Source: Haemaphysalis longicornis
Taxonomy: Eukaryota > Arthropoda > Arachnida > Ixodida > Ixodidae
NCBI GenBank assembly: GCA_013339765.2
Contig: JABSTR010000956.1
Location: 1 to 64,000 of the forward strand
DNA: 64,000 bases
Direction of reading: 5' to 3'
A program made the translations under genes and the position numbers. The notes beneath the pieces were generated by a model, which was given only the letters and a program-made list of their open reading frames with translations, ran no database searches and was not told the DNA's origin. This document shows positions 1-10,990 of this stretch, in pieces. Each line of letters starts with the position of its first letter. Position 1 is the first letter of the stretch.

Positions 1-1500
1 GCCGTGCATGGCCTTGATGGAACCGAAACCACACCCGCACCGAAACTGAAAGCAATTTTTCAGCCATGGTTTTAGCCAAGTTTTCGGGCACGGGGAATCA
101 TGGCGGTCATACCTCACGGCTCAATTCGGGCTCTGCAACGCAAGACGGCGCTGATAAACGAGTTTGCTGCAATGGGGTGGTTGAGCACAGGACGGCACAG
201 GTAAGCACGTTTTGTGCTCAATGGTGCAAATGGCACAGCTGTTCCACCCGTCTTGAAGAAGGTGTGTGCCAGCTTCGCGTGAAGCAAACAAAACCTACCG
301 ACTATTGTATCTTTTCTGCAAATACTGTATTTATTCGAATCTAGGCCGGCCCCGATTCTAAGCCGACCCCCAAAAGTCCGAAGCCACGAAAAAAAAAAAA
401 AAAAAAAAAAAGCTTACCTCGAATGTAGGCCGAACAAAAAGGCGAGGTCAGCGTTCACAAAAAGAAAACACGTTTATTGAACATGAAGATGCGGTGCTGG
501 AACTCAGTTTCTGGACTAAAGCAGGGGACACATGGGTGGAGAGGGACGCGTCTGTGCACGCGATTCTCCGTTCCGGTAGCCGGAACGGCCCCCACCAGGC
601 ACCCAAAACCGGCTCTCCGCATGCATCAAACCTGCCAGATATTTTCCACCGCGACTCGCGTCAAACGTGTGGGCAATTAACTGGCAGGGGCCGGCAGCAA
701 ATAACAGCACAAGGCGCGGAAGCGTCATTCATGACGTTTTGCGCGGGTTTCTAGGAAAAAGGGGGGAGCCTCTATTCAGTGTGTCCTCCGCTCCTGGATT
801 TCGCGAGGTGGCATTCTTCTGCACCCCGCCATGAGCACCTCAAGGGAGGCCCGCATCGCCAAAAACGATCTGCTGATATCTCTGGTATGAACAGAACCAA
901 ATATATGGGATCAAAAAACATTTTTACTCATTTATTCTTTCCCCACAAATGGAAGAGATTTCGCTTGCCCTGTAACTGCGAAAGACCGCGCTGCATACAG
1001 TAAAATTAAGAGCAACATCTCCGAGAAGTGTCGGCATTGCAGTGTTTTTTTCTCTTCTCCGTGTAGTCAGTGAAAACTTCCTTTATCGTGGTTGATTCGG
1101 TGGTTTTATTAAAGTTCATGTGAAAAGAACAACCACCAAAACCATATTCTTGCCACATTGAATGAGAAAAGCATTTGCAGAAATCCAGATAATTGTCAAT
1201 AATGCGTAGCATTCTTACGCCGCTAGTATTCGTCGAGTTTTTCAGAGTCAGATTTGGCTATGAGTAGCGTAATACGTTGGGGTATTTTATTTTATTTTTT
1301 TTATTTTGTTTCTTTTCGCCAATGATCCAAATTACACCATTATATTGATTAAGCGCATTAACTTGACCAATAGTGTGTTTTTCCGCAGATGACAGACGTG
1401 GGGCTGGTTTCGTCCGTTTGCACAATTGTTTATTCGTGTTGTCGTTCTTTTCCGGGCTTTCACTTTTGAGTGCGCAAAAGCGCAGCTTTCTTCTTCAAAA

Positions 1501-1832
1501 GCAACAATCTCCTACGAGAGGAAATCATGAGCATCGCGGGGCACCCAGGAGATCTCAGTCAAGCACTAATGCGACCCTTTTGCGGGCTGCCAAAGGCTGC
1601 ATGCACCCACGACGGAACGGGGTGGAGATAAGCGGCCCGACGCGTCGACGGCGCCCGCGCACCATGTGTCTCCAAATTCACCAAATGGCTGCGGGGAGCG
1701 GTTTCCGGAACGTTCACCAGCGCCGAAAACCGGCTGCAAAGACGGACATGTGTCTGGCCCTTAAGGATGCCCTCCACCGGGCCCTACCATCTGCGCCTCA
1801 TGCTCGCAAATAAAGATTTATCAATCAATCAA
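1501..1832 (+). mobile_element. 5'-truncated LINE 3' end with TCAA-repeat tail
   Basis: Ends AATAAAGATTTATCAATCAA and is flanked by a 9-bp direct repeat TCTTCAAAA (1492-1500 and 1833-1841), the sign of target-primed insertion. It interrupts the Tigger remnant. The last codons (...PSAPHARK-stop, ending 1813) may be the end of its ORF2. Confidence 0.6.
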
Positions 1833-1844
1833 TCTTCAAAATCA

Positions 1845-2204
1845 CCGGACACCTTCTGGGTGATTGAGGTTCGACGACGGAGGCTGAAGCCAAAGCGCTA
1901 CATGAATTTTTGTAGCCAGCCCCGACTAGCTTTGAAGTGTGCCCGCGATAAGCCTCGTTCCCTTGACAGCCTCCTTTGCTTTTGCCTGGAGCACTTCCGT
2001 CGTTACTGGAAGGGCAGCTGCTCGCTGCGTCCGAACGAAGCCAGCCAATGCCATCTCCATTTCGTGGTGACGGCCTTCTCGTGGTCCGGTGAATGCCATC
2101 CTCGTTGCGGCGCACGCAAATATCCTCTCCCGTTGCGTCCTCCAACGACGGACATTTTTTTCATCCACGCCGAAGTCCCGCCCGGCTTGAACGTTCGACG
2201 ACAA
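1845..2204 (-). pseudogene. Tigger/CENP-B-type transposase N-terminus, broken
   Basis: Frame 2204-1926 reads FGVDEKNVRRWRTQRERIFA then RGPREG-like TGPREGRHHEMEMALAGFVR TQRAAALPVTTEVLQAKAKE. After a frame change it continues ASRGWLQKFM-stop-RFGFSLRRRTSITQK down to 1845. This is the double helix-turn-helix (HTH plus Tc5-type HTH) of pogo/Tigger transposases. It stops where the LINE tail insertion lies. The DDE domain was not found. Confidence 0.65.
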
Positions 2205-3563
2205 CTCCGCGGCTTAAAACAACTTTTCCTTTAAAAGCGGCACTATAATGGCACCACTTGTTTGGTGCCGTTGCGCTGTCAAAACCAAACGCCACACCGC
2301 ACGCAGGCCACTATCCACACAGTTCAAAATGGCGGCATCGCCCCCAGCCATATGGCCCAGCTATGACCCCTTAAGTGGCCACTGGCTCGTCTAGTAATGG
2401 CTACAATACTTTCTTTTCTGAGTGGCGCTAGCTGCGCGCCACTTCCCTCAATTTCACTTGGAAATTGGCGCGTTTCAAAATCCTCGAATCCAAGCCGACC
2501 CCGGAGTTTGATAGTGACCGACCGCTCCCCGTCCGCGCGTGGCAAGTTGTTTCTATTATCGTGAACCGCATGGGCCGTTTTCGCACACGAATTGTGCACA
2601 TCGGCGTGCGCGTGCGTTTTTCATGCTCGCGTCTAGGATTCCGCGCTCGCGGTGGCTCCTTTGCGTGGCAGTGGGAGGAGCCTGACGACTTGCACCAATG
2701 GAAACGCACCTAATGGCGGGAGATTCAAAGCGCTCCGAGCCGGCTAGCCGCGCCAGAGGTGTTTAGGCTAAGTCCCTCGATCAGATGAAGGGACTTTAGT
2801 TTAGGCTTACCGCCGCGGTATTTTTTGATGGATGCTTTCACAAGCAGCGTGGATGGCAGTTTATATTCCACTTTGCGGTCACATTATCAGCTCTTTTTTG
2901 CATGAGCACTTCGCTTGCGCCTCGTGCGGCATTTCAGCGAGCGGTTAGAAGTGGTCGCTGGAGCTGCCTGCACCGCTTCACGGCCAGTGCCGACGCCATG
3001 TTTTCCGCCTCTTACCGCGCCGCACACATTACGTCAGTTGTATCCGCGCCGGCGTCGCCGCGCCTGCAGCGTGCGCTGCACGTTTTCGCGAGAAATCGCT
3101 CCATGCGGTTCACGCTTTAGAACGTTGTGCAGATAAGCCACCGCTCTTCCCGATCAAGCGAGCCGCGCGAAGATTTCCACCACCAGTACGTTGCGCTGAT
3201 AAGCAGCCGCCTTCGGTATCGTGAACGCAAGGTGGGTAAAAAAAAAAAAAATCCCGCTGGCCTTTCTTATCATGTCCTGTGACGCAAAATACGCAGCCAT
3301 GGTCTTTCAAAACACAAACACAACGGAAGTTAAAGCCGCACTCGCCGTTTGTAAGACCGCGCTTTTGCAATGTGTGAGATCCGGCAGCAGCGGCTGATGT
3401 TAAAAATAATACGAAATGAAGACCCTTCCTTCGTTTTCAGGCGCTGTGCGTTTGGGTGATAAAAAAATTTAGGATGACTTGAGAGGTAGGTGGCGATGTG
3501 GTTGAATTCGCGCTTATATAAGTATTTCAAAAAAACTGTCGGCCTAGATTCGAATAAATACGG

Positions 3564-4195
3564 TAAGTAGTAGTAGTACCACCTTGCTTGCATGAGAATA
3601 AAACGTTTTGATATCCGTTTTTTTATTTTGTGCAACCCACTTACAACAATTATTGGTTATAACGATGGGTTTTCCTTGGCACTTGGAAGTGGACTAGACT
3701 GCATATAGCAAAGGCTACGCTTACAGTAACCCCACAGAAATACCAGTGACTCTCAATATGTCGAACAGCAAATGTCGCACACCTGCCCCCTCCAACAAGT
3801 TGGCTTTCCCTCACAAGTTCCACCGGCACAGCCTAGAAGTGGCCTGTACATTCATGGGCAGCCGGCGGCTCTTCCGTCACTCTCCGTATCATGACTGCAC
3901 TGCGGCGCCGTGTGGGCAACCCCCATGCCAAAAATGATCCTGGCCTGCCAGTCTTAATCTCTCAGACGGCCAATCCCAAGCGAGTTGTCTTCATGTTTTT
4001 CTCGAGAAACTTCACTGTGTTTGCATCGTTTTCGCTGTGTGGGCTCTCTTCCAAAGTGTGGCTGTGGTCACTAAATAAATGCTTATTTGACGGCTCAATA
4101 ACGCAAAGCGGCAGAATCTTCCTTTCGCCATGCTGCTGGAAGTAATGAATCGAGTCCCCACGGCGCACGAGATTCCCGAGAGCAGAGATTCCCGG
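3564..4195. other. Unassigned spacer between two transposons
   Basis: No gene-like frame, splice-flanked exon or recognisable repeat end seen; short chance frames only. Confidence 0.5.
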
Positions 4196-5773
4196 CAGGG
4201 TGTCTAGCAAATTGCCTAATTCAATTTCCCTGACTTTTCCATGTTTTCCATGACCATTTTAGTCGAAATTCCCTGACCTATACAGGCGCCATTCTGTGGA
4301 AATGGTCCATGAAGCATATAAAAAGCGCACAGAAAGCACATTCTATTGTAGGGAAAAACACATTTGTTGCAAGTGCCCTGATTCTCAAATTGCACTTTGA
4401 TTAACTTCAGTTCGTTCAGCTTGAGGTTTGCTTGCCTTCAGTTACGGCTTCAGAAAGTTTATTTCATCTTGTGGGATAGAAGCTTCAAGTTGCGCTTCAG
4501 CGAGCACCTTTTGCTTTTTTTTCTTGATTGTCCTGGCTCGACATGCAACGTGAACCACATGGTGCGTTTTTGCACGCGATTCGGGCACGTCGGCGTTGCG
4601 CGTGCGATTTTTTGACGCCCGCGTCGACGATTCGCGCGCGCAGAAGCTTCTGCCTCGCTCAGAAAATGACGCGCGTGGCGTGCGGCAGTGGGAGGAGCCT
4701 GACGACTTGCGCCAATGGGGAGCCGCGCGGCTCATGGCGGCAGTTTCGAAGCGCTCGAGACAGCCGGCTGGCTCCGCCAGAGATGCTTAGGCTTACCACC
4801 CCGGGCAGGTATTGCATGGGCGCTTTCACTAGCGGCGCGGATGATGTTTTATAGTAACGTTTTCAGGCACATTAAAAGCTCCTTTACCGCACAAGCAACT
4901 TCGTGCGTGCCTTGTGCGGCATTTTAGAGAGCGCTTAGAAGCGGTCGCTCAAGCTTCGTGGTCTAAGCCGCCGCCACGTTGCCGCCGCCGGCAGCACCGC
5001 GCGCAGCGTGCGGGTGGTTCCGCGGCAGCGTCAGCGCGCCTGTGACGTGCGCAGTACGTTTTCGCGAGCAGAAACGCCGCATGCAATTCATGCTAAACCA
5101 TGTCATGTTCCTTTTTGATTATGTAATTCTGGCTCCTGATGTCATAAGAAAGAAGTTCTTTCAAGATTAGCTCCCGAAAAGCGCTGCCTTTTAAAATTCG
5201 CTGGAAAAAAAGTGCGTCGTGCGTGTAATTTGGGCACCACACACATTGTCCTTCTGCGCAAGTGCACCCAGCAACCTAAGCCAGCTGCGAGCTGCGTGAA
5301 CCGCACGCCGAGTTTCTGCACGCGATTTGCGTGCTGTATTTTTACGGCCGCGTCGATGATTTCGTGCCTGCGGTGGCTCCTCTCCTGCACAAGTGCGTTT
5401 GTGCCTTGAGTAGCATTTTAAGATTTTAATAAGTGGAAAGCGGCCGTTGGAGCTACCGCACTACTTTGCGACCGGTGCTGCCGCCATGTTGCCGGCGCCT
5501 GCCGCTCGGCACACACCGTGCTGAGAAAACGTTTCATGCAGATCACGCTTTCGTCACCCGCGAATGTGTTGCGTTCGTGTAACTTGGGGGACTCCAAGAC
5601 TAGTTTCCCCTATTCTAAAACAGTGTGGGCAGGCCCTGAAGTGGTTTTTTCTGACTAGTACTACTTGATTGAAAAATTCCCTGACAATTTCCTGACTTTT
5701 CCCGGTGGCTCAAAATTCCCTGACTTTTCCCTGTTCTCCCGGTTTTCCCGGTCGCTAGACACTAGACACCCTG
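4196..5773. mobile_element. hAT-like TIR element, 1.6 kb
   Basis: Starts CAGGGTGTCTAGCAAATTGC and ends with the complement of CAGGGTGTCTAG (12-bp TIRs). Tracts of CCCTGACTTTTCC lie next to both ends in the same orientation. No clean 8-bp target duplication is visible; CCCGG lies at both edges. The interior holds two GC-rich blocks (about 4550-5100 and 5280-5560) homologous to 2460-3120 and to the 46.6-kb element. No transposase frame. Confidence 0.5.
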
Positions 5774-6075
5774 CCCGGTCAGATGTTCCGAAAGAAACCA
5801 CCCGAAATTGCTCCAGACATGCTTGTTTGTTTGCGTCGGCAACGACTGAAAATCCTGAGGAGTGCAACGAAGACGCTGCCAATGTCACTGAAGTGTGGTG
5901 TGTGATTGCCATTGCCTGATCAACAATGGACCTCTCCCTGTATGTAAACAACGTGACGTCACGAAGCGCACGTGCACGACGGGTGGCGCCTCTGGCGGCC
6001 GCGACGCGCGGTGGCGGTTGGCAGAACGCGCCTGCGCTGAGGCGCGGCCTGGCCGCATGGCGCCCGAAAGAAACT

Positions 6076-6240
6076 ACCGTATTTATTCGAAAATAGGTCG
6101 AGCACGAATATAGGTCGACCCCCTAAAAATTGAAGTCGCCGAAAAAAAAACAATATATTCGATTATAGGTCGACCCATACTTTTAAGAAAAAAACTTGAG
6201 GAAACTTTTTAAAACTCCCATTTATTTACAACGCGGTCAC
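6076..6240. repeat. Single end of the CGTATTTATTCG transposon family
   Basis: TACCGTATTTATTCGAAAAT AGGTCG matches the 325/3563 TIRs and is followed by the same A-rich and AGGTCGACC motifs. No partner end was found downstream, so this is a solo end or a truncated copy. Confidence 0.5.
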
Positions 6241-7690
6241 CTCACTGGTCGGAGCCACACAATGCGTCGTCGTCGGAACTTGCGCCGCATGCGCCGCAGT
6301 TCATTACCCACCCCCGACTGGCTTTGAAGGCTGAACGGCCAATCCCGCCTCGCAGCACTAACTGTTGAGCTTTGGTCTGAATATCTTCGCAGGACTCCCA
6401 CCACGAAACGCACGACGCAGTCCCCTACAAGCAAAAAGTTCGTCCCGCTGTTTCCGCCCTCCCCTGATCAGCTTTTCATTAAAGACTAACTCCGCTGAGC
6501 GGCGCAGTTGTTCAAGTTCTCAGCAAACAGGATCACCCGCCGCTTAAAGTCCGACGTGACATCGCGAAAATGCGCTACGAGAAAAACGTTTGTGTGCGGA
6601 AATCACAACGAAGCAAACACAAAGAAAGCGCATGAAACGGAGAACGGGAGATAGTAGAGACAGCAAAACGGAGACAGCGAGCGAAGCAGGCAACGCCGTT
6701 CCGTTCACGAGGTGGCTATTGCTAGGTGGCGAAAGTAACCTAGCCAAGCCAAAGGACACCAAGCCAAGCCATCTGGCTCTCTAGCCAGTACGTAAGCTCG
6801 CTCGTGTCCGGTTCGGCCGCAGGTAATGCGCGATAGCCGGCAGTGACTGTGGGTGGTTTTCTTACGCTGATTGTTTTGTTATTTTTCCTTTATTTTCTTG
6901 CCTGTCTTTGTTCTAGATGCTCCGCGCTGCCGCCTCAACTATGTGCCGTTGGTTCGGGCCGTCACTGGCCGCCCACATTGCAGGTGGGGTCTCCTAGCTG
7001 TGGCCGTCACACCTCCATGTAGCTTTCCGCATCTACAACCTCCGCAACACTTTCGTTTACCGTACGGTCAACTGAAGGGCGACGCTTTCGGATAATCAGT
7101 GCGGAACAGCTAGAGCAGCCTAAACGAGTCATTCTGAAGGTTGGTGCTGTTGCGACGCATTCCAAGAATGTTTTTTGAAGATTCTTTGTGTTCGGACACA
7201 TACCAAGGAAAGCTAATTTATTGTTGCTTTCGAGGTCCGCTTAAGCTAAGCGCGGTGCCTGAGGCAGCTAAACGCTCCCTGTTCTTGGTCTCTTTGCGTC
7301 GCCCGGAGACAGTGGCGTACACACGACTGACTTCATGTCGAGGGGAAAAAGGAAACGTAAAGCATGAAAGGATTAAATAGCAAAATAAGCAGCAACGAAA
7401 CAAAAATATGAAGAGCAAAAGGCAAAAATTATTGCAATAAAAATATCCGGATGTTGTCGTTCTGTACGTGATTGACCGATTACCTTTACCCCAGTGAAAT
7501 CTCGAAACGGTTCATCGTCATTGTGAGAGTAACATAGCAGCCACATATGGCTAGTGCGTATATCTTGCGACAGTGCACTGAAAAAATTTTCGGTAGTCAT
7601 TATCTCACGATAGTTAAAGTTAGTGTCGTTGTACGCTGCTGCATACGCCAGCGTTGGGAGGCCGCAAGAAATGAATACATTCACTGAGTC
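6241..7690. other. No gene recognised
   Basis: Short frames only; nothing matches a known family by eye. The GC-rich 6240-6800 stretch may be further transposon interior. Confidence 0.4.
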
Positions 7691-7839
7691 TGTTCGCTAA
7701 GGGCAAACACATTTTTCGAGTCGCGTGAGCGGCCCATCTCGCCCCAAAGGCACGATGCTACATGTGAGCACGGCAAGCATCTCGGTTTTCCGGCATCCTC
7801 AAGGCAGAATATAATTGATCAAGGTAAAAATTTATTGCA

Positions 7840-8120
7840 CTTACAAGCAGTGACTTTCGTTTGTCTTGAAGAGTTCCCCCCATAACCAAACACCAAACTT
7901 GTCGTCGTAGATCAGGCGGCAGGCGGCTATCGCGGATCCCTCATCGAAACATTTATTTCGCGTCGCCTAAGCAGGTTAGGCATTCATTGTGTTTTTAATA
8001 CAGTGCTCTACCTCCTCAAAACTTGACAATATTTCGCAGCAAGAAAATTTCCGTCTGCCCCCTACCCCCGGCACTATTTCACTTGACCAAATTTCTGCTG
8101 GTGCTGCATGATAGCAGATG
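7840..8120. repeat. Copy of the 57.9-kb foldback repeat arm
   Basis: Shares AAACATTTAT, AAGCAGGTTA(G)GCATTCATTG and CACTATTTCACTTGACCAAA segments, in the same order, with 57.9-58.1 kb. It marks a second, degraded copy of that repeat family. Confidence 0.55.
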
Positions 8121-8239
8121 GTTGATAACGGCGATAGTCAGTAAAATAAACACATTCCGGAGGTAAAAAGGAAAAGTCATGAACCTACTTTATTGCAGTT
8201 CAAAACTCGTATTTCAAACAGACTTGGCTACGAAGAAGT

Positions 8240-8500
8240 CCGTAATTCCTAATGCGAGCGATGGCTCCCTCAGCTGCGGCCGCTACGTTCACGCCATCTT
8301 CGCCGCCCTCGTGCGCGCCGAAGTAGCGACGCAGCGCGTCCACCGCATCTAGTGCCTCCGACGCCGTCCTTAGCGCTTCTTTTCAAGCCATGTGCAACAG
8401 CGCTGACGATGGACTCTCGGTTGCTCACGATGGTAGACAGCGTACTCGTCCACACGTCAAAGTCTCTTGCCACCTTACCACGGAGTGCACCTAATTACCT
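8240..8500 (-). pseudogene. Tigger-type transposase C-terminal remnant, frameshifted
   Basis: Minus-strand frames give STIVSNRESIVSAVAHGLKR and, after a frameshift, ASEALDAVDALRRYFGAHEG GEDGVNVAAAAEGAIARIRN. The latter resembles the C-terminal helix of pogo/Tigger-like proteins. The 9.05-9.23 kb end (TTATAATGAGGTTTAACTG) probably belongs to the same family. Confidence 0.5.
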
Positions 8501-9049
8501 TCCTTCGCGCCCGATGCGACGCTTCTGTTCAAGCGTGATAGTCTATCGCTTTCGCTCCCCGCCTGCCGCACTCGCGTTGTTCGAATCACGTCGGCAGTAC
8601 GATAAAAGATAAGGCTGAAGACTGCCAAAACCCACGCACACACAACTACGCAGCGACGTCGGCGATACGAACAGGGGAGGAGGAGGGGGGTGGGGGGGGG
8701 GGAGGAAGGAGTCTAGGTGGTGTTGCGCAACCGCGCGCGCCGTGTGCATTGGGGTTCTCGGGCTCACCGCGGATAGTCCGCGGATTCCCCGAAGCCCTAG
8801 GGATACGTGGGAAAATGGAACGTCGGACTGCTTCTCGGTGAGCCCGCGGTGAGCCCGACACTGTAAATCGAAGGGCCCCATTGTCTGCATGCCGTGCGCA
8901 GCGAGAGGAGGGTGGGGTATTCGCGGGCGCAGCGTCCGCATGGCGCGCCAGCCAGCTTCGCGCGCGTGGCGGGAGTTTTGAACTGCTAATACAGTTGCCG
9001 CGTCACGCACTGTCTCAAATCCGCGTTGCGCACTGTTGTAAAATTAACT

Positions 9050-9227
9050 CAAAATTTGATTTCTCAACGAAATTTGTTCGTTATATCCCGTAACGGGGAA
9101 ATTTTACCTCGTTAAAACGAGGTTTTAAATACATTGGTTTCTATGGGGACTTTCAAGGGGAATTACGATTTGCTCGTTATATCCATTATTTCGTTATAGC
9201 CCGTCTCGTTATAATGAGGTTTAACTG
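9050..9227. repeat. Pogo-like transposon end
   Basis: Ends CGTTATAATGAGGTTTAACTG followed by TA, with repeated TCGTTATA motifs inside, the terminal pattern of tick pogo/Tigger elements (compare 46556 and 47944). The left partner end was not found. Confidence 0.5.
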
Positions 9228-10474
9228 TAGTATCATTTCCTGGCACGAATGAGCGCGGACTGCCAATGTAGACGGTATGACTGCGCTTTGGAGAACAGCT
9301 GAAGTTCGAGAATGGGAAATGTAGCTACGAGTAAGAGGAGACTATGTCGCTGCTTTGGCTGCCAGCCTCTTCGGCACATTGCGCGCATCCACAATACACG
9401 CCAAATTTACATCTTTGGGGACTCCGAAAAGCCTGATGCCGCTGGTTTTGCTCGCAAAATTTGCTTAGCCGAGAGCACAGCAGCCCACCGGCATCAGAAA
9501 AGCCAACACGTAAACAAAAATTCCACTTTTGCACGCGTCTAATGCAGCCTCACTGCATGCGCGCCGCGCGCCGGTCCGAATGAATGTTTTGCCAACCACC
9601 CTCCCGGCCACACCCAGCACGTGCGCTTTCCGTGACGTCACGGCCGCCGCGTGACGCACCCCGGGAGAGGTCCATTGCCAAGTTTGTTAGTCTGGATGAT
9701 GGCAGAGCGACCGAGGGAGGGTTTGAATGGCTATATGGCCGACGTCATACCGAGCGCAAGTAAAAGCGAGTGCAACGAGGACAGCAGTGATGATCCTTTG
9801 CTCACAACCTTGTGGTGAGGGTCTGACTCGGATGATCGTCCACACGCGGCTGCTGTGTTAACGGCGCCGGTGACACAAAGGCAACCAACGCCAACCTTGA
9901 AGGGGGTTTGCTCCCAAAACCACCCTACCGCTCCCGTCTTCTACATCATCGACGGATCCCACGCTGCTCGAGTGGCCGGAGTTGTTCGACTTCGGCGGGA
10001 GCCGTTGGACTCCGGTGCTACCAGGGAACAATGGTAGGTCCAGGCTGGAGGGGCAGAGCTGGGTCACTCCGCTGCTGCATGCCGTGATGTCCATTGCCTC
10101 ACTCGCTGCGGCCAACCGGCGGTGCCAAGCGCCAGTGCCCCATTCCCCTCGGTGCTGGCGCAACCCCCAAGCCAAAGAAGTGGGTGCACCATCTCAAGAG
10201 ACGCAAGCGACACTCCCTGCAGTTTCCATCCTATTGTGCAAGGTCACCGCGCTGTCGCTGAAAAGCAGGGCAAGCCTCAGAGTGCTAACCACGTACTGAA
10301 TCGGGATTGCGGGTTTCCACAATTCCAGCAACCTCCAAGGTGGTTGGTGCACTCGCACCAGCTTGGTGCTTTTTCGTGAATGTGGAAGGTTGCAGTCTCA
10401 GCTGCTCAGGCTTCGTACACAATGTGGAGAAGTGTCACAGGCAGCGAAGTTGCGCAAGCAAAAGATGATTTGTA
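9228..10474. other. No gene recognised; fragment of the 58-kb repeat at 9343-9460
   Basis: 9343-9460 resembles the complement of 58230-58330 (GGGGACTCCGAAAAGCCTGA, GCATCCACAAT). The rest shows only short frames. Confidence 0.4.
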
Positions 10475-10645
10475 CAGTAAAACCTCATTACAAGAGACAC
10501 TTGGTTATAAGAGACATTTGAATGAAAGCGGTCTGGTTGGCTTTCCCACGTTCGCCATGTTGGCAACAGTGCATACAGGAGACCTTGGTTACAAGAGACA
10601 CATTTTTTGGTTACCTCGAGTGTCTCTTGTAACGAGTTTTTACTG
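10475..10645. mobile_element. 171-bp pogo-like MITE
   Basis: Begins CAGTAAAACCTCATTACAAG AGACAC and ends with GTGTCTCTTGTAACGAGTTT TTACTG; TA lies on both sides (10473-10474, 10646-10647). Internal ACAAGAGACA and TAAGAGACA motifs repeat the TIR. Nearly the whole unit folds on itself. Confidence 0.75.
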
Positions 10646-10841
10646 TATCTTCTATTCATAAGGATGATTCGTATCGACTGGTATTTTGTGCTAAAGTAAG
10701 GCAGTTGCATCAATAAAGTGTTTTCACAAATGGTGTGCTTTATGGGATCCAATTCCTTAGCTTGTCCATATCGAATTACCACCTACATCGAACCCTGAGT
10801 TGGTTCACAAGTGGGTTGGACAGCACACTACAGCAGCCCAC

Positions 10842-10990
10842 CTGGAGGAGTGCAGCGGCCAGGTAGACGGCGAGGAAGACGGGGGTGATGGACGTGTGGC
10901 CAGCCTTGAGCAGCCGGATGCCGTAGGTGAACACCAGCTGGCCCGGCACCACCATCAGCAGGAGCACGCGCGCCGTGCGGGCGTGCACGC
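10842..10990 (-). CDS. SLC41A1-like: SLC41 exon 7: VLLLMVVPGQLVFTYGIRLL segment
   Basis: 149 bp. Acceptor GCGCAG|GCGTGC completes Ser (A+GC), then VHARTARVLLLMVVPGQLVF TYGIRLLKAGHTS and ITPVFLAVYLAAALLQ; donor CTCCAG|GTGGGC, phase 0. It matches the SAQVLLLLVIPGHLIFLYTI...SGHTS region of SLC41. The next coding exon was searched for by eye to base 1 on the minus strand and not found. Confidence 0.9.

Larger units (their letters stand above)
325..3563. mobile_element. 3.2-kb TIR DNA transposon, pogo/Tigger-related, TA target site
   Basis: Ends are inverted repeats: GTATTTATTCGAATCTAGGC after base 325 and its complement ending at 3563, about 24 bp with one or two mismatches. Both ends are flanked by TA (323-324 and 3564-3565). 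It contains a minus-strand Tigger/CENP-B-like DNA-binding remnant (1845-2204), a LINE tail insertion (1501-1832), a poly-A tract at 389-411 and a copy of a GC-rich repeat (about 2460-3120) also seen in the 4.2-kb and 46.6-kb elements. Frames are broken, so it is a dead copy. Confidence 0.7.

Noticed and set aside
1..10775. Last SLC41 exon
   Set aside because: I looked on the minus strand for the expected DPD...PYLTALGD motif and did not see it.
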